Below, one piece after another: positions 31,340-43,551 of a stretch of 64,000 nt of DNA (positions are counted from its first letter, which is position 1; each line of letters opens with the position of its first letter). The position numbers were made by a program, and so were the translations under genes. Below the pieces are notes generated by a model. That model ran no database searches and was not told the origin of the DNA. It saw nothing but the letters and a program-made list of their open reading frames with translations. This DNA comes from Lysobacter concretionis Ko07 = DSM 16239 (GTDB lineage: Bacteria > Pseudomonadota > Gammaproteobacteria > Xanthomonadales > Xanthomonadaceae): contig NZ_AVPS01000001.1 of NCBI RefSeq assembly GCF_000768345.1, positions 434,001-498,000 of the forward strand. Reading direction: 5' to 3'.

Positions 31340-32325
31340 ACACGCCGCTGTCCGCCGGATTCGCTCCGCCACGGATCGCCGATCCGGCCGCCTTCGGCCG
31401 CGTCGCGGTGCTGATGGGCGGCACCAGCGCCGAGCGCGAGGTGTCGCTGGATTCCGGCCGCAACGTGCTGGAGGCGCTGCAGGCGCGCGGCGTCGACGCG
31501 TTCGCGGTCGACGGCATTCCGGCGCTGGTCGACCTGATCCGTGACGGCCGCGTGGACCGGGTGTTCAACATTCTCCACGGCAACAAGGGCGGTGGCGAAG
31601 ACGGCGTGCTGCAGGGCCTGCTGGAGGCGCTGGGCGTGCCGTACACCGGCTCCGGCGTGCTCGGTTCCGCGCTGTCGATGGACAAGATCCGCACCAAGCA
31701 GGTCTGGCTCAGCCTCGGCCTGCCGACGCCGCGCTTCGTGCGCCTGGCGGCCGGCGACGACATGCACGCCGCGGCGAAGACGCTCGGCCTGCCGGTGTTC
31801 GTCAAGCCCTCCTGCGAGGGTTCCAGCGTCGGTGCATTCCGCATCCTGCACGAGGACGACCTCGCCGCGGCCGAGGCCTTCGCGGCCGGTTACGACGGCG
31901 AACTGCTGATGGAGCAGATGGTGGTCGGCGACGAGCTCACCGTCGGCATCCTCGCCGATGGTTCCGGCCACCGCGCGCTGCCGTCGATCCGCATCGTGCC
32001 CAAGGGCGAGTGGTACGACTACAACGCCAAATACATCGCCGAGGACACCCAGTATCTGTGTCCCGGCCTGGCGGGCGAGGCTGAGGCGGACATCCGGCGC
32101 ATTTCACTGGCGGCGTTCGAAGCCGCCGGCTGCCGGGGCTGGGGCCGCGTGGACGTGATGCGCGACCGTGCCAGCGGCGCGTTCCATCTGCTGGAGGTGA
32201 ACACCGCGCCGGGCATGACCAGCCACTCGCTGGTGCCCAAGGCCGCCGGTCAGGTCGGAATCGACTTCGAGGCGCTGTGCTGGCGCGTGCTGGAATCCTC
32301 GATGCCGGAGGTCGCCGACCGGTGA
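31336..32325 (+). CDS. ddl: D-alanine:D-alanine ligase
   Basis: An ATP-grasp enzyme that makes the D-Ala-D-Ala used by Mur[16 protein letters not shown] near residue 30, [41 protein letters not shown], and the C-terminal metal/ATP site [18 protein letters not shown] are all visible. 329 residues, with ~20 extra N-terminal residues before the conserved start. ddlA and ddlB forms cannot be separated from these motifs, but the dcw position favours the ddlB type. Confidence 0.95.
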   Translation: MNTPLSAGFAPPRIADPAAFGRVAVLMGGTSAEREVSLDSGRNVLEALQARGVDAFAVDGIPALVDLIRDGRVDRVFNILHGNKGGGEDGVLQGLLEALGVPYTGSGVLGSALSMDKIRTKQVWLSLGLPTPRFVRLAAGDDMHAAAKTLGLPVFVKPSCEGSSVGAFRILHEDDLAAAEAFAAGYDGELLMEQMVVGDELTVGILADGSGHRALPSIRIVPKGEWYDYNAKYIAEDTQYLCPGLAGEAEADIRRISLAAFEAAGCRGWGRVDVMRDRASGAFHLLEVNTAPGMTSHSLVPKAAGQVGIDFEALCWRVLESSMPEVADR

Positions 32326-33068
32326 ATGCCCTTCTGCGCCTGCTGGGTTGGCTGCTTGCGGTGGCGCTGGTCGTCCTGCCGGTGGTCGGCCTGCTCAACG
32401 GCTGGGTCGGCGCCGACCATTGGCCGCTGACCAGGCTGCGGGCGACCGGGCAGTTCGAGCGTGTGGACGAGGCGCTGCTGCGCCAGACCCTGCTGCCGTA
32501 CGCGCGCCAGGGCTTCTTCGCGGTGCAGCTGGACGACGCCCGCGCCGCGGTTGCCGCGCTGCCGTGGGTCGAGCACGCCGACGTGCGCAAGCGCTGGCCG
32601 GATGTGCTGGAAGTGCAGGTGGTCGAGCACGTGCCGTTCGCGCGCTGGGGCGAGGACCAGTTGCTGTCCGAGCACGGAAAGCTGTTCCCGGCCGCGGGCA
32701 TCGAGGTGCCGGCCGGACTGCCGCACCTGGCTGGGCCGGAGTCGCGCGTCAGCGAGATCGTCGCGCTCTACAACGAATCGCAGGCCCTGTTCGTCCCGAT
32801 CGGCCTGCACGTGCTGGCGGTCGAACTCGATCCGCGCGGCAGCTGGACGCTCGGGCTGGACAACGGCGCGCAGGTGATCGTCGGCCGCAACGAGGCCCGC
32901 AGCCGGCTCGGGCGGTTCGTGCGCCTGATGCCGCAACTGCTGTCCCAGCAGGCGCAGGTGCTGACCCGCGCCGACCTTCGCTACACCAATGGTTTCGCAC
33001 TGATCTGGGCCGCGAGTACTCCATCCACACCGCAGGGCCCGGCCGCGGACAAGCAGGGAAACACATGA
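32322..33068 (+). CDS. ftsQ: Cell division protein FtsQ
   Basis: A bitopic divisome protein that nucleates the FtsQLB complex. One membrane segment (about 3-24) precedes the POTRA domain ([21 protein letters not shown]...[39 protein letters not shown], written here in part only). 248 residues. The start is GTG 32322, overlapping the ddl stop as GTGA; an ATG 15 codons upstream would lie inside ddl. Its end overlaps ftsA. Confidence 0.93.
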   Translation: MNALLRLLGWLLAVALVVLPVVGLLNGWVGADHWPLTRLRATGQFERVDEALLRQTLLPYARQGFFAVQLDDARAAVAALPWVEHADVRKRWPDVLEVQVVEHVPFARWGEDQLLSEHGKLFPAAGIEVPAGLPHLAGPESRVSEIVALYNESQALFVPIGLHVLAVELDPRGSWTLGLDNGAQVIVGRNEARSRLGRFVRLMPQLLSQQAQVLTRADLRYTNGFALIWAASTPSTPQGPAADKQGNT

Positions 33069-34315
33069 ATCGCAAGGGTGACAAATCGTTGATCGTCGGC
33101 CTCGACATCGGCACCTCCAAGGTCGTCGCACTGGTGGGCGAGTACACGCCCGGCCACAGCGGGCCGGACAACCCGATCGAGGTGATCGGCATCGGTTCGC
33201 ACGAATCGCGCGGCCTGCGCCGGGGTGTGGTGGTCGATATCGAGTCCACCGTGCAGTCGATCCAGCGCGCGATCGAGGAGGCCGAGCTGATGGCCGGCTG
33301 CGAGATCCGCTCGGTCTACGCCTCCATCTCCGGCAGCCACGTGCAGTGCCGCAACTCGCAGGGCATCGCGCCGATCCGCGACGGCGAGGTCAGCCTGGCC
33401 GACCTGGACCGCGTGCTCGAGGCGGCCAAGGCGGTGGCCATCCCGGCCGACCAGAAGATCCTGCATGCGATCCCGCGCGACTACGTGCTCGACCATTCGC
33501 AGGAAGGCATCCGCAACCCGATCGGCATGACCGGCGTGCGGCTGGAAGTCCACGCCCACCTGGTGGTCTGCGCGCAATCGGCCGCGGCCAACGTCAGCAA
33601 GTGCGTGCAGCGCTGCGGCCTGCAGGTCGACAGCCTGATCCTGGGCGTGTTGGCCTCCAGCAACGCGGTGCTGACTTCCGATGAGCGCGAGCTGGGCGTG
33701 GTGCTGGTCGACATCGGCGCGGGCACCACCGACATCGCGGTGTTCGTGCAGGGCGCGATCGCCCATTCGGCCAGCCTCGGCATCGCCGGCGACAAGGTCA
33801 CCGAGGACATCGCCCACATGCTGCGCACGCCGACCCCGGAAGCCGAGCAGATCAAGGTCCGCTACGCCTGCGCGCTGGCGCAGATGGCCACCGCCGAGGA
33901 GTCCATCCAGGTGCCGTCGGTCGGCGACCGCCCGCCCCGCCGGATGCCGCGCGCCTCGCTCGCGCAGGCGGTGCAGGCGCGCTACGAGGAAATCTTCGAG
34001 ATGGTCCAGGCCGAGCTGCGGCGCAGCGGCTTCGAGCAGCACGTCCGCGCCGGCATGGTCCTGACCGGCGGCGCGGCAAAGATGGAAGGCGTGGTCGAAC
34101 TGGCCGAGGAAATGCTGCAGATGCCGGTGCGCGTGGGCATTCCGCAGCACGTCACCGGCCTGGGCGAAGTGGTCGGCAACCCGGTCCACGCCACCGGCGT
34201 CGGCCTGCTCCTGATGGGCAGCCAGCTGGAAAGCCCGCACCGTCCGGTGATCAACACCGGACGGGCCGGATCGATGTTCAACAAGCTCAGTGGCTGGTTC
34301 CGGAGCCACTTCTGA
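33065..34315 (+). CDS. ftsA: Cell division protein FtsA
   Basis: An actin-like ATPase that tethers FtsZ to the membrane. The phosphate-1 loop GLDIGTSKVVALVGE lies at residues 12-26, the 1C/SHS2 domain follows, then VDIGAGTTDIAVF and TGGAAKMEGV. The C-terminal amphipathic targeting helix is visible as FNKLSGWFRSHF. 416 residues. Last gene of the uninterrupted overlapping run; 78 bp separate it from ftsZ. Confidence 0.97.
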   Translation: MNRKGDKSLIVGLDIGTSKVVALVGEYTPGHSGPDNPIEVIGIGSHESRGLRRGVVVDIESTVQSIQRAIEEAELMAGCEIRSVYASISGSHVQCRNSQGIAPIRDGEVSLADLDRVLEAAKAVAIPADQKILHAIPRDYVLDHSQEGIRNPIGMTGVRLEVHAHLVVCAQSAAANVSKCVQRCGLQVDSLILGVLASSNAVLTSDERELGVVLVDIGAGTTDIAVFVQGAIAHSASLGIAGDKVTEDIAHMLRTPTPEAEQIKVRYACALAQMATAEESIQVPSVGDRPPRRMPRASLAQAVQARYEEIFEMVQAELRRSGFEQHVRAGMVLTGGAAKMEGVVELAEEMLQMPVRVGIPQHVTGLGEVVGNPVHATGVGLLLMGSQLESPHRPVINTGRAGSMFNKLSGWFRSHF

Positions 34316-34393
34316 GTTCCCCCGCAAGACAGCGACAACCCGCGGCACCAGCGACACCCGGCAACACATAACTAGACCAACGAGGACACGGAC

Positions 34394-35605
34394 ATGGCGC
34401 ACTTTGAACTGGTAGAAAACATGGCACCCAACGCGATCATCAAGGTGATCGGGGTCGGCGGCGGTGGCGGCAACGCCGTCGCCCACATGGTCAGCAACAA
34501 CGTCGATGGGGTGGAATTCATCACCGCCAACACCGACTCGCAGGCGATCAAGAACTGCGGCGCGAAACTGCAGCTGCAGCTGGGCACCAACGTCACCAAG
34601 GGCCTGGGCGCCGGCGCGAACCCGGAAGTCGGTCGCCAGGCCGCACTGGAAGACCGCGAACGCCTGATGGATGCGCTGGAAGGCGCGGACATGGTGTTCA
34701 TCACCGCCGGCATGGGCGGCGGCACCGGCACCGGCGCGGCGCCGGTCGTGGCCCAGCTGGCCAAGGAGATGGGCATCCTGACCGTCGCCGTGGTCACCAA
34801 GCCGTTCCCGTTCGAAGGCCGTCGCCGCATGCAGGTCGCGCTCAAGGGCATCGAGGAGCTGAGCCACCACTGCGACTCGCTGATCACCATCCCGAACGAG
34901 AAACTCATCACCGTGCTGGGCCGCAACGCCACGATGGTGCAGGCGTTCCGCGCCGCCAATGATGTGCTGCTGGGCGCAGTGCAGGGCATCGCCGACCTGA
35001 TCGTGCGTCCGGGCCTGATCAACGTCGACTTCGCCGACGTGCGTACCGTGATGTCCGAGATGGGTCTGGCGATGATGGGCAGCGGCGCGGCGCGCGGCGA
35101 CGACCGGGCCCAAGCCGCGGCCGAGGCGGCGGTGCTCAACCCGCTGCTGGACGACGTCAACCTGCAGGGCGCCAACGGCATCCTGGTCAACATCACTGCC
35201 GGTCCGGATTTCACCATGGCCGAGTTCGACGAGGTCGGCCGCACCGTCGAGGCGTTCGCGTCCGAGGACGCCACCATCGTCATCGGCACCGTGCTGGACC
35301 CGGACATGCAGGACGAGGTCCGCGTGACCGTGGTCGCCACCGGCCTGAACCGGGCGCCCGCCCGCCAGGGCAAGTCGGGGGAAAGCCACCGCGCGCCGAT
35401 CCAGCTGGTCCGCAACGCCACCACCGGCCAGCCCGAGTTCCCGCTGGACGAGGCGTACTCACCGTCGCAGCCGAGCTTCGGCGGCAGCCTGCGGGGCAGC
35501 GCGAGCCAGTCCGAGATGCCGTCGTCGGCGCCCGCCGCCGCCGATTTCGGCAGCGACAACAGCTACCTCGATATCCCGGCGTTCCTGCGCCGGCAGGCGG
35601 ATTGA
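34394..35605 (+). CDS. ftsZ: Cell division GTPase FtsZ
   Basis: The tubulin-like protein forming the Z ring. The tubulin signature GGGTGTGA is at residues 108-115; the T7-loop region lies in the NVDFADVRTVM segment. A flexible linker rich in Ser, Pro and Gly (about 325-388) leads to the conserved C-terminal peptide YLDIPAFLRRQAD, which binds FtsA and ZipA. 403 residues. Preceded by a GAGG ribosome-binding site; the 78-bp gap may carry its own promoter, but none is clear. Confidence 0.98.
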   Translation: MAHFELVENMAPNAIIKVIGVGGGGGNAVAHMVSNNVDGVEFITANTDSQAIKNCGAKLQLQLGTNVTKGLGAGANPEVGRQAALEDRERLMDALEGADMVFITAGMGGGTGTGAAPVVAQLAKEMGILTVAVVTKPFPFEGRRRMQVALKGIEELSHHCDSLITIPNEKLITVLGRNATMVQAFRAANDVLLGAVQGIADLIVRPGLINVDFADVRTVMSEMGLAMMGSGAARGDDRAQAAAEAAVLNPLLDDVNLQGANGILVNITAGPDFTMAEFDEVGRTVEAFASEDATIVIGTVLDPDMQDEVRVTVVATGLNRAPARQGKSGESHRAPIQLVRNATTGQPEFPLDEAYSPSQPSFGGSLRGSASQSEMPSSAPAAADFGSDNSYLDIPAFLRRQAD

Positions 35606-35648
35606 TCCGCCGCCAGTGAAGTAACGCCAACGTCCGGTTCGTCTTGGT

Positions 35649-35669
35649 CCCGCGTCCTTGTGGCGCGGG
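35649..35669 (+). terminator. Possible terminator hairpin after ftsZ
   Basis: CCCGCG (35649-35654) pairs with CGCGGG (35664-35669) around a 9-nt loop, followed by a short GCGTTTGG. The T-run is weak, so only a fraction of transcripts may stop before lpxC. Confidence 0.35.
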
Positions 35670-35812
35670 GCGTTTGGACCGGTCGCCTGCCTGATCGGCG
35701 GGTGGCCGGTCATTTTCCGGCCAGGCCGGTTCAGGTCGGATTGATCCGGGCCGAACCGCGCCCATGTTAACGTGGCCCGCTTTTTTCCGAATTCCAAGGT
35801 CTTTCCATACCC

Positions 35813-36730
35813 ATGCTGCGTCAGCGCACCCTCAAGAACGTGATCCGCGCCACCGGCGTGGGGCTGCACAGCGGCGAAAAGGTCTTTCTCACCATGCGTC
35901 CGGCCCCGGTCAACGCCGGCATCGTGTTCCGTCGCATCGACCTCGACCCGGTGGTGGAGATCCCCGCGAAGGCCGAGCTGGTCACCGAGACCACCCTGTG
36001 TACCGGCCTGAGCCTCGGCCCGGCCAACGTGCAGACCGTCGAACACCTGATGTCCGCCCTGGCGGGGCTGGGCATCGACAACGCCATCATCGACCTGTCC
36101 GCGCCGGAAGTGCCGATCATGGACGGCTCGGCGGGACCGTTCGTGTTCCTGCTGCAGTCCGCCGGCATCGCCGAGCAGGACGCGCCCAAGCGTTTCATCC
36201 GGATCAAGCATCCGGTGGAAGTGACCGACGGCGACAAGGTCGCCCGTTTCGAACCCTACGACGGCTTCCGGATCGGCTTCACGGTGGTGTTCAAGCACCC
36301 GGCCATTCCCGATTCGCAGTCGCGCGCCGAGGTCGAGTTCTCGACCGTCAACTACATCAAGGAAGTCAGCCGCGCGCGCACCTTCGGTTTCATGCGCGAC
36401 CTGGAATACATGCGCGAGCGCAACCTCGGCCTGGGCGGCTCGATGGACAACGCGATCGTGCTCGACGAGTTCCGCGTGCTCAACGAGGACGGCCTGCGCT
36501 ATGCCGACGAGTTCGTCCGCCACAAGATCCTCGATGCGATCGGTGACCTCTATCTGGCGGGCCATGCGGTCATCGGTGCCTACGAGGGCTTCAAGTCCGG
36601 CCACGCACTGAACAACAAGCTGGTGCGCGCGCTGCTGGCCGACCAGTCCGCCTGGGACATCGTCAGCTACACCGACGACGAGCACCCGGTCGCCATCGAT
36701 ACCGCTTTCGGCAGCCCTGCGACGGCCTGA
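35813..36730 (+). CDS. lpxC: UDP-3-O-acyl-N-acetylglucosamine deacetylase LpxC
   Basis: Zinc amidase catalysing the committed step of lipid A synthesis. Zinc ligands are H78 (VEHLMSAL), H237 and D241 (HKILDAIGD), with the catalytic histidine in GHALNN near residue 264. 305 residues, usual length. The ATG start gives the conserved [20 protein letters not shown]-terminus. It follows ftsZ by 207 bp, as in E. coli and Xanthomonas. Confidence 0.97.
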   Translation: MLRQRTLKNVIRATGVGLHSGEKVFLTMRPAPVNAGIVFRRIDLDPVVEIPAKAELVTETTLCTGLSLGPANVQTVEHLMSALAGLGIDNAIIDLSAPEVPIMDGSAGPFVFLLQSAGIAEQDAPKRFIRIKHPVEVTDGDKVARFEPYDGFRIGFTVVFKHPAIPDSQSRAEVEFSTVNYIKEVSRARTFGFMRDLEYMRERNLGLGGSMDNAIVLDEFRVLNEDGLRYADEFVRHKILDAIGDLYLAGHAVIGAYEGFKSGHALNNKLVRALLADQSAWDIVSYTDDEHPVAIDTAFGSPATA

Positions 36731-36924
36731 TACCCCGGCGTGACGGCCCTGCAGCCGTCCAGCACCGTGCTTTTTGCGCCTCCGTCATCGCCATTCCGCC
36801 CGAGCGTGCGGCCCGTCACGGATATGGATGTTTCACCTGAATATGACATCCGATATGCGGAACCCTTCCGGATTTTTAACAAATCGAGGGTTTTGGGGCT
36901 TTAGGATTCCCCGTCGATGCTCAC

Positions 36925-36956
36925 CCGGCCTTCACGTAAAAAGCGTGAATAGCCGG
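36925..36956. terminator. Hairpin between convergent lpxC and dciA
   Basis: CCGGC (36925-36929) pairs with GCCGG (36952-36956), enclosing a perfect TTCACG/CGTGAA stem with a TAAAAAG loop. Placed between two convergent genes it could stop transcription from both sides, though no T-run follows. Confidence 0.45.
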
Positions 36957-36964
36957 CCACCGAG

Positions 36965-37414
36965 TCATCCGGCGTCATCCGGCCCATGGGGGTCGGCGGG
37001 TTTCAGGGACGCCAGTGCGGACTGCAATGCTTCTTTCGCAGCCGCAGACATGGTCACGGGTTTCCGGGGTGCCGGTTGGGGCGGTGCGCCGGGAGCGAGG
37101 CTCGTCTTGATGACGAACTCGGCCGCGTCCAGTCCCATGGAACGGGCGCCAACCAGCAGTTCCGGAGCGAGCAGGCGCAATTTCGCCCGCCACACCGGGG
37201 AGTCAACCAGATATACGAGCCTGCCGCGCTCGTGATTCGCCAGTCGCGCATGCGCGGCCAGCGGGAACGGCAGGAGTGGGCGTAACCGACGGTCCAGCTC
37301 GTCGAGCCAGAGGGCGCGACGAATCGGGTCGCCAGCGGGCTCCGCCAGCAGCGCATCGAGCGCAGCGGTGGGGGTCGAAGGGCGACGCGGCGGGTGGGAT
37401 CGGAATTCAGACAT
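36965..37414 (-). CDS. dciA: DciA family protein (DUF721)
   Basis: DciA loads or activates the replicative helicase DnaB in bacteria lacking DnaC/DnaI. 149 residues; the family's KH-like core is visible as LDELDRRLRPLLPFPLAAHARLAN (in part) followed by LVYLVDSPVWRAKLRLLAPELL. The C-terminal ~40 residues are Pro/Ala/Lys-rich and probably disordered, as in other DciA. Divergent from the M23 gene with only 7 bp between the two ATG codons. The lpxC-dciA-M23-secA neighbourhood supports the call. Confidence 0.87.
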   Translation of the reverse strand: MSEFRSHPPRRPSTPTAALDALLAEPAGDPIRRALWLDELDRRLRPLLPFPLAAHARLANHERGRLVYLVDSPVWRAKLRLLAPELLVGARSMGLDAAEFVIKTSLAPGAPPQPAPRKPVTMSAAAKEALQSALASLKPADPHGPDDAG

Positions 37415-37421
37415 CGGACAT

Positions 37422-38330
37422 ATGACCTATCAAGACATCGTAAACAAATCGCGCGGTACCTGGGCTTCCCTGGGCCACCGCGTCCTGCAGGCCGGCGGGC
37501 AGCGGCCCGTATTGGCCGCGGCGTTGCTGCTCGGCGGTGGCCTGGCCATGGGCCTGGGTGGCGGGTTTGCCGCCAACGCCAGTCTGCGCCACCAGGTGGC
37601 CGACCAGCAGGTCCTGATCGAATCCGCCCAGGCGGATGCGCAACGCGAGATCAATGCGCTGGCAGCCCGTCTGGGCGAACTGCAGGCCGAGGCCAACCGG
37701 CTCAACGCACTGGGGGACCGCCTGACCCGCATCGGCCAGCTGCAGGATGGCGAGTTCGACTTCAACGAGCCGGTCGGCGTCGGTGGTGTCGGCCCGGTGG
37801 AGGACATGCCGCGCAGCGAGCTGGACGAAGGGCTTTCCGAGCTGGGCGCGCAGTTCCGTGCTTCCGGCGAGCAGCTGTCGGTGCTGGAATCGCTGCTGTT
37901 CAACCGCCAGCTCGACATGAACGCGGTGCCTTCACGCGAGCCGATCCAGAGCTACATCACGTCGAACTTCGGCGGCCGGGCCGATCCCTTCCGCGGCGGT
38001 CGCGCGTTCCACAAGGGCATCGACTTCAAGGCCAATGTCGGCGATCCGGTGATGGCGGTGGCCGATGGCGTGGTCAGTTTCTCCGGCGTGCGCTCCGGTT
38101 ACGGCAACACGATCGAGATCGACCACGGCAACGGTTACGTCACCCGCTACGCCCACAACTCCAGGCTGACCCGCAAGGTCGGCGGTCTGGTGCGGGCCGG
38201 GCAGGAAGTCGCCAAGGCCGGTTCCAGCGGCCGCTCCACCGGTGCCCACGTGCACTTCGAGGTGTGGCAGAACGGCAACGTGGTCAACCCGAACAAGTTC
38301 CTCAGCCAGCGCTCGCCCCTGCGCGGCTGA
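37422..38330 (+). CDS. M23 family metallopeptidase with membrane anchor and coiled coil
   Basis: A LytM-type endopeptidase, predicted to act on peptidoglycan from the inner membrane. One membrane segment (about 27-50), a coiled-coil/periplasmic stretch (about 52-145), then the M23 domain with H197-KGI-D201 and H276-V-H278, a complete zinc site. 302 residues. ATG 37422 gives the short MTYQDIVNK cytoplasmic start. Related proteins sit next to secA in Xanthomonadaceae. Whether it is an active amidase activator or a hydrolase is unknown. Confidence 0.88.
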   Translation: MTYQDIVNKSRGTWASLGHRVLQAGGQRPVLAAALLLGGGLAMGLGGGFAANASLRHQVADQQVLIESAQADAQREINALAARLGELQAEANRLNALGDRLTRIGQLQDGEFDFNEPVGVGGVGPVEDMPRSELDEGLSELGAQFRASGEQLSVLESLLFNRQLDMNAVPSREPIQSYITSNFGGRADPFRGGRAFHKGIDFKANVGDPVMAVADGVVSFSGVRSGYGNTIEIDHGNGYVTRYAHNSRLTRKVGGLVRAGQEVAKAGSSGRSTGAHVHFEVWQNGNVVNPNKFLSQRSPLRG

Positions 38331-39014
38331 TCGGGGCGCTGCGGTGCCCGGCACGAGGAGCCTGCGAGGCTGCGGACCATGGCGACCGGGTTCCCTCGCG
38401 AGGACCGGTTTCCGGCAGCGACCCCAGTCGCGACCTGTGCATCGTTGCCCGAGGCCGGACGATCGCCCGTGACGTGCGGCGGAGGGCCGGCCCGCGTGGC
38501 CAGGGCCGCGGGAGACAGGGGAGCACAACGATGCTGTGGGTCCTGCGCGTTCGCGACTCACCGGCGGAGACATGCCTCCGCCACTCCTGCGACCGAAGCA
38601 TGTCGCGAAGGGCAGTCAGCGATGGACAGCGCAGCCCTGGCTTCGCGTAGGAGCGACGTCAGTCGCGACCCCTACGGCGCATCCTGCATTCGCGGGCTCA
38701 CGGCTGGCGTCGTTCCCACGGCGAAACCGCCGGTTGCGCGCGAGACCCGCCTGAAATCGGCGCGGCCCGGCAATGCCGCCCATCTTCCACATCCGATGCT
38801 GGCGTGCGCCCGCCCTTGATAGGCGCTCGTCCGCCCCCACGCTAGAATGGGTGTTTGCCAAGACAGGGCGCACGGCGTCCTGTTGTTGTTTTCGCTCCTG
38901 TCTTTGCGCCCGTCGTTCCCGTTTCTGTCGGTCGTGCAACCTGGCAGGTGTGTGGCCAGTTTTTGCCTCTTACCCTGCTCCGGCTTGACCGCCTGACCCG
39001 TCCTGGACCCATCA
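38331..39014. other. Gene-free region upstream of secA
   Basis: No convincing gene and no SecM-like reading frame was found. One REP lies at 38647-38670 (GTAGGAGCGACGTCAGTCGC and onward). TAGAAT at 38843-38848 may be a -10 box for secA; the best upstream hexamer TTGATA is 21 bp away, too far to be convincing. Confidence 0.5.
38647..38670 (+). repeat. GTAG-headed REP palindrome
   Basis: Identical over its full 24 bp to the copy at 1897-1920, including the GTCA turn. A lone copy upstream of secA. Confidence 0.8.
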
Positions 39015-41750
<2,736 letters not shown>

Positions 41751-41775
41751 CCCAGGCGCTTGCGCGCACCCTCAT

Positions 41776-41980
41776 CCGCCCCCGGATCAAGCCCGGGGCA
41801 GGCTCTGCGGGCACCTTCTCCCGCCCGCGGGAGAAGGAAGGGGTGTGGTGTTGCCGCAGCTCGTCTCCCCCTCCCGCTTGCGGGAGAGGATCGGGGTGAG
41901 GGCGCGCCAAACGGAACTTGCGACGCATCCGTCGTCCCGCCCGCCCCCGGATCAAGTCCGGGGCAGGCTCTGCGGGCACC
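41776..41980. repeat. Pair of 40-bp direct repeats after secA
   Basis: Bases 41776-41815 and 41941-41980 match at 39 of 40 positions (CCGCCCCCGGATCAAG...). Each contains a CCCCGG/CCGGGG hairpin. Between them are GGGAGAAGG/CTCCC palindromes of the widely dispersed type also seen at 8184-8201. No gene in 41751-42046. Confidence 0.7.
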
Positions 41981-42046
41981 TACTCCTGCCCGCAGGAAGG
42001 GAAGCTGTTCGACCTCTGGGATGCGCACCGGCACCGCTGTCACCAA

Positions 42047-43090
42047 ATGACTGAGCACCCGCCCGCCCGCATCGTCCAGGTCGTCGCCGGCGTCATCCGT
42101 GACGTGCGCGGCCGCATCCTGCTGAGCCGACGCACCGAGGGCCGGGATCTGGCCGGCCTGTGGGAGTTTCCCGGCGGCAAGATCGATCCGGGCGAGTCGC
42201 CCGAGGCCGCACTTGCGCGTGAACTGCACGAGGAGCTCGGCATCCGGGCCGACATCGGCGTGCCGTTGATCACCGTGCCGCAGCTCTACCCCGACAAGCG
42301 CCTGACCCTGGACGTCCGTCATATCGGCCAATGGGCCGGGACCGCCACGGGCCGCGAAGGCCAGGCGCTGGCGTGGGTTCCTCCGCATAAACTCGCCCGC
42401 TACCCGATGCCACCGGCCGACCGTCCCGTGGTCGCGGCCCTGCAGCAGCCGGCGCTCTATCTGGTGACGCCGGACGTCAACGGACTGGTTGCCGGGGAGG
42501 CGACTGCGCCGTCTTCGGCGGAAGCCCCGCAGATGCCCGCAGGTGGCGATGGTTTCAGCCCAGCCGAACGCCGATGGCTGGATGCCCTCGACCGCGCGCT
42601 GGCGCAAGGCATCCGTCGGGTGCAGCTGCGCGCTCCAACGGCCGATCCCACGCGCTGGCCGCTACTGACCGCCGCCGCGGCTGCCCGTTGCAGCGCCGCG
42701 AACGTGGAGGTGCTGGTCAATGGCGATGCCACGCTGGCGCGTTCGCTGGGGGTCGGCCTGCACCTGCGCGCGGATCAACTCGCATCCCATGACCGCCGCC
42801 CGGTGGCCGATGACGTGCCGCTGGCCGCTTCCTGCCACACCGTCGAGGAGTTGCGCGCCGCCGAATCCCTCGGCTGCGATTTCGCCGTCGTCGGCAGCAT
42901 CCGGCCCACCGCGAGCCACCCTGGCGCCGCCGGTATCGGCTGGGACCACTTCGCCCGCCTGCGTGAACACATCAGCCTGCCGCTGTACGCGATCGGAGGC
43001 CTCGGCGCCGGCGACCTCCCCCAGGCCCGGCAGCACGGCGCGCAGGGAATCGCCGCCATCCGCGCGCTATGGCCGGTCGCGACGGACTGA
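42047..43090 (+). CDS. Nudix hydrolase fused to a ThiE-like domain
   Basis: The N-terminal MutT-like Nudix domain (about 8-135) has the complete Nudix box from GGKIDPGE to REL-EELG at residues 43-65, predicting hydrolysis of oxidised (8-oxo) nucleoside triphosphates. The C-terminal half (about 190-347) has a thiamine-phosphate-synthase-like TIM barrel (GIRRVQLRAP, NGDATLARSLGVGLHLR, CHTVEELRAAESLGCDFAVVGSI in part, YAIGGLGAGDL). This fusion is known in many gammaproteobacteria, with the second domain of unproven function. ATG 42047 starts the family-like region. Confidence 0.88.
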   Translation: MTEHPPARIVQVVAGVIRDVRGRILLSRRTEGRDLAGLWEFPGGKIDPGESPEAALARELHEELGIRADIGVPLITVPQLYPDKRLTLDVRHIGQWAGTATGREGQALAWVPPHKLARYPMPPADRPVVAALQQPALYLVTPDVNGLVAGEATAPSSAEAPQMPAGGDGFSPAERRWLDALDRALAQGIRRVQLRAPTADPTRWPLLTAAAAARCSAANVEVLVNGDATLARSLGVGLHLRADQLASHDRRPVADDVPLAASCHTVEELRAAESLGCDFAVVGSIRPTASHPGAAGIGWDHFARLREHISLPLYAIGGLGAGDLPQARQHGAQGIAAIRALWPVATD

Positions 43091-43113
43091 GCTGCCTGCC
43101 GCCGTTGTTTCCT

Positions 43114-43517
43114 GTAGGAGCGGCTTCAGCCGCGAATGCGCAGGCATTGCCGTTGCCCCGTTCCAGATCCGAAGCCGGACGCCGTGAATCGGGGAGCAGA
43201 TGGAGACAGGAGGTGACGTACGGGTCGCGACTCACGTCGCTCCTACGACCGCGGTAGTACAGGTCGCGACTCACGTGCCCAGAAATCGCGATGTTTTGTA
43301 GGAGCGACGTGAGTTGCGAACGCGCGGAGTCGTGACATCGACGCATCCCACCCTTGCCTGCGTGTACGTCGCCGCGCATCAAAAATACGGCGCTCGTCGT
43401 TGCGTTCCGGACGGTGGAAAAGATCTACAGGTCGCGACTCACGTCGCTCCTACGGCCGCGGCAGGACGCCTTGGCGGGTCGGCCCGCTCTGTAGGAGCGA
43501 CGTGAGTCGCGAACGCG
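43114..43517. repeat. Cluster of GTAG-headed REPs in alternating orientation
   Basis: REP copies on plus at 43114 (variant GTAGGAGCGGCTTCAGCCGC), 43298 and 43491, and on minus at 43223-43246, 43262 (degraded) and 43430-43453. Minus/plus alternation gives two BIME-like pairs. The whole 43091-43551 gap between the Nudix fusion gene and coaE is made of these and holds no gene. Confidence 0.8.
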
Positions 43518-43551
43518 CGGAGGTTGCCCGTTGCCCAGTTGCTTCCCCGCG

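Noticed and set aside
38816-38848. TTGATA/TAGAAT as the secA promoter
   Set aside because: The spacer is 21 bp, outside the usual 16-18 range; only the -10 half is plausible.
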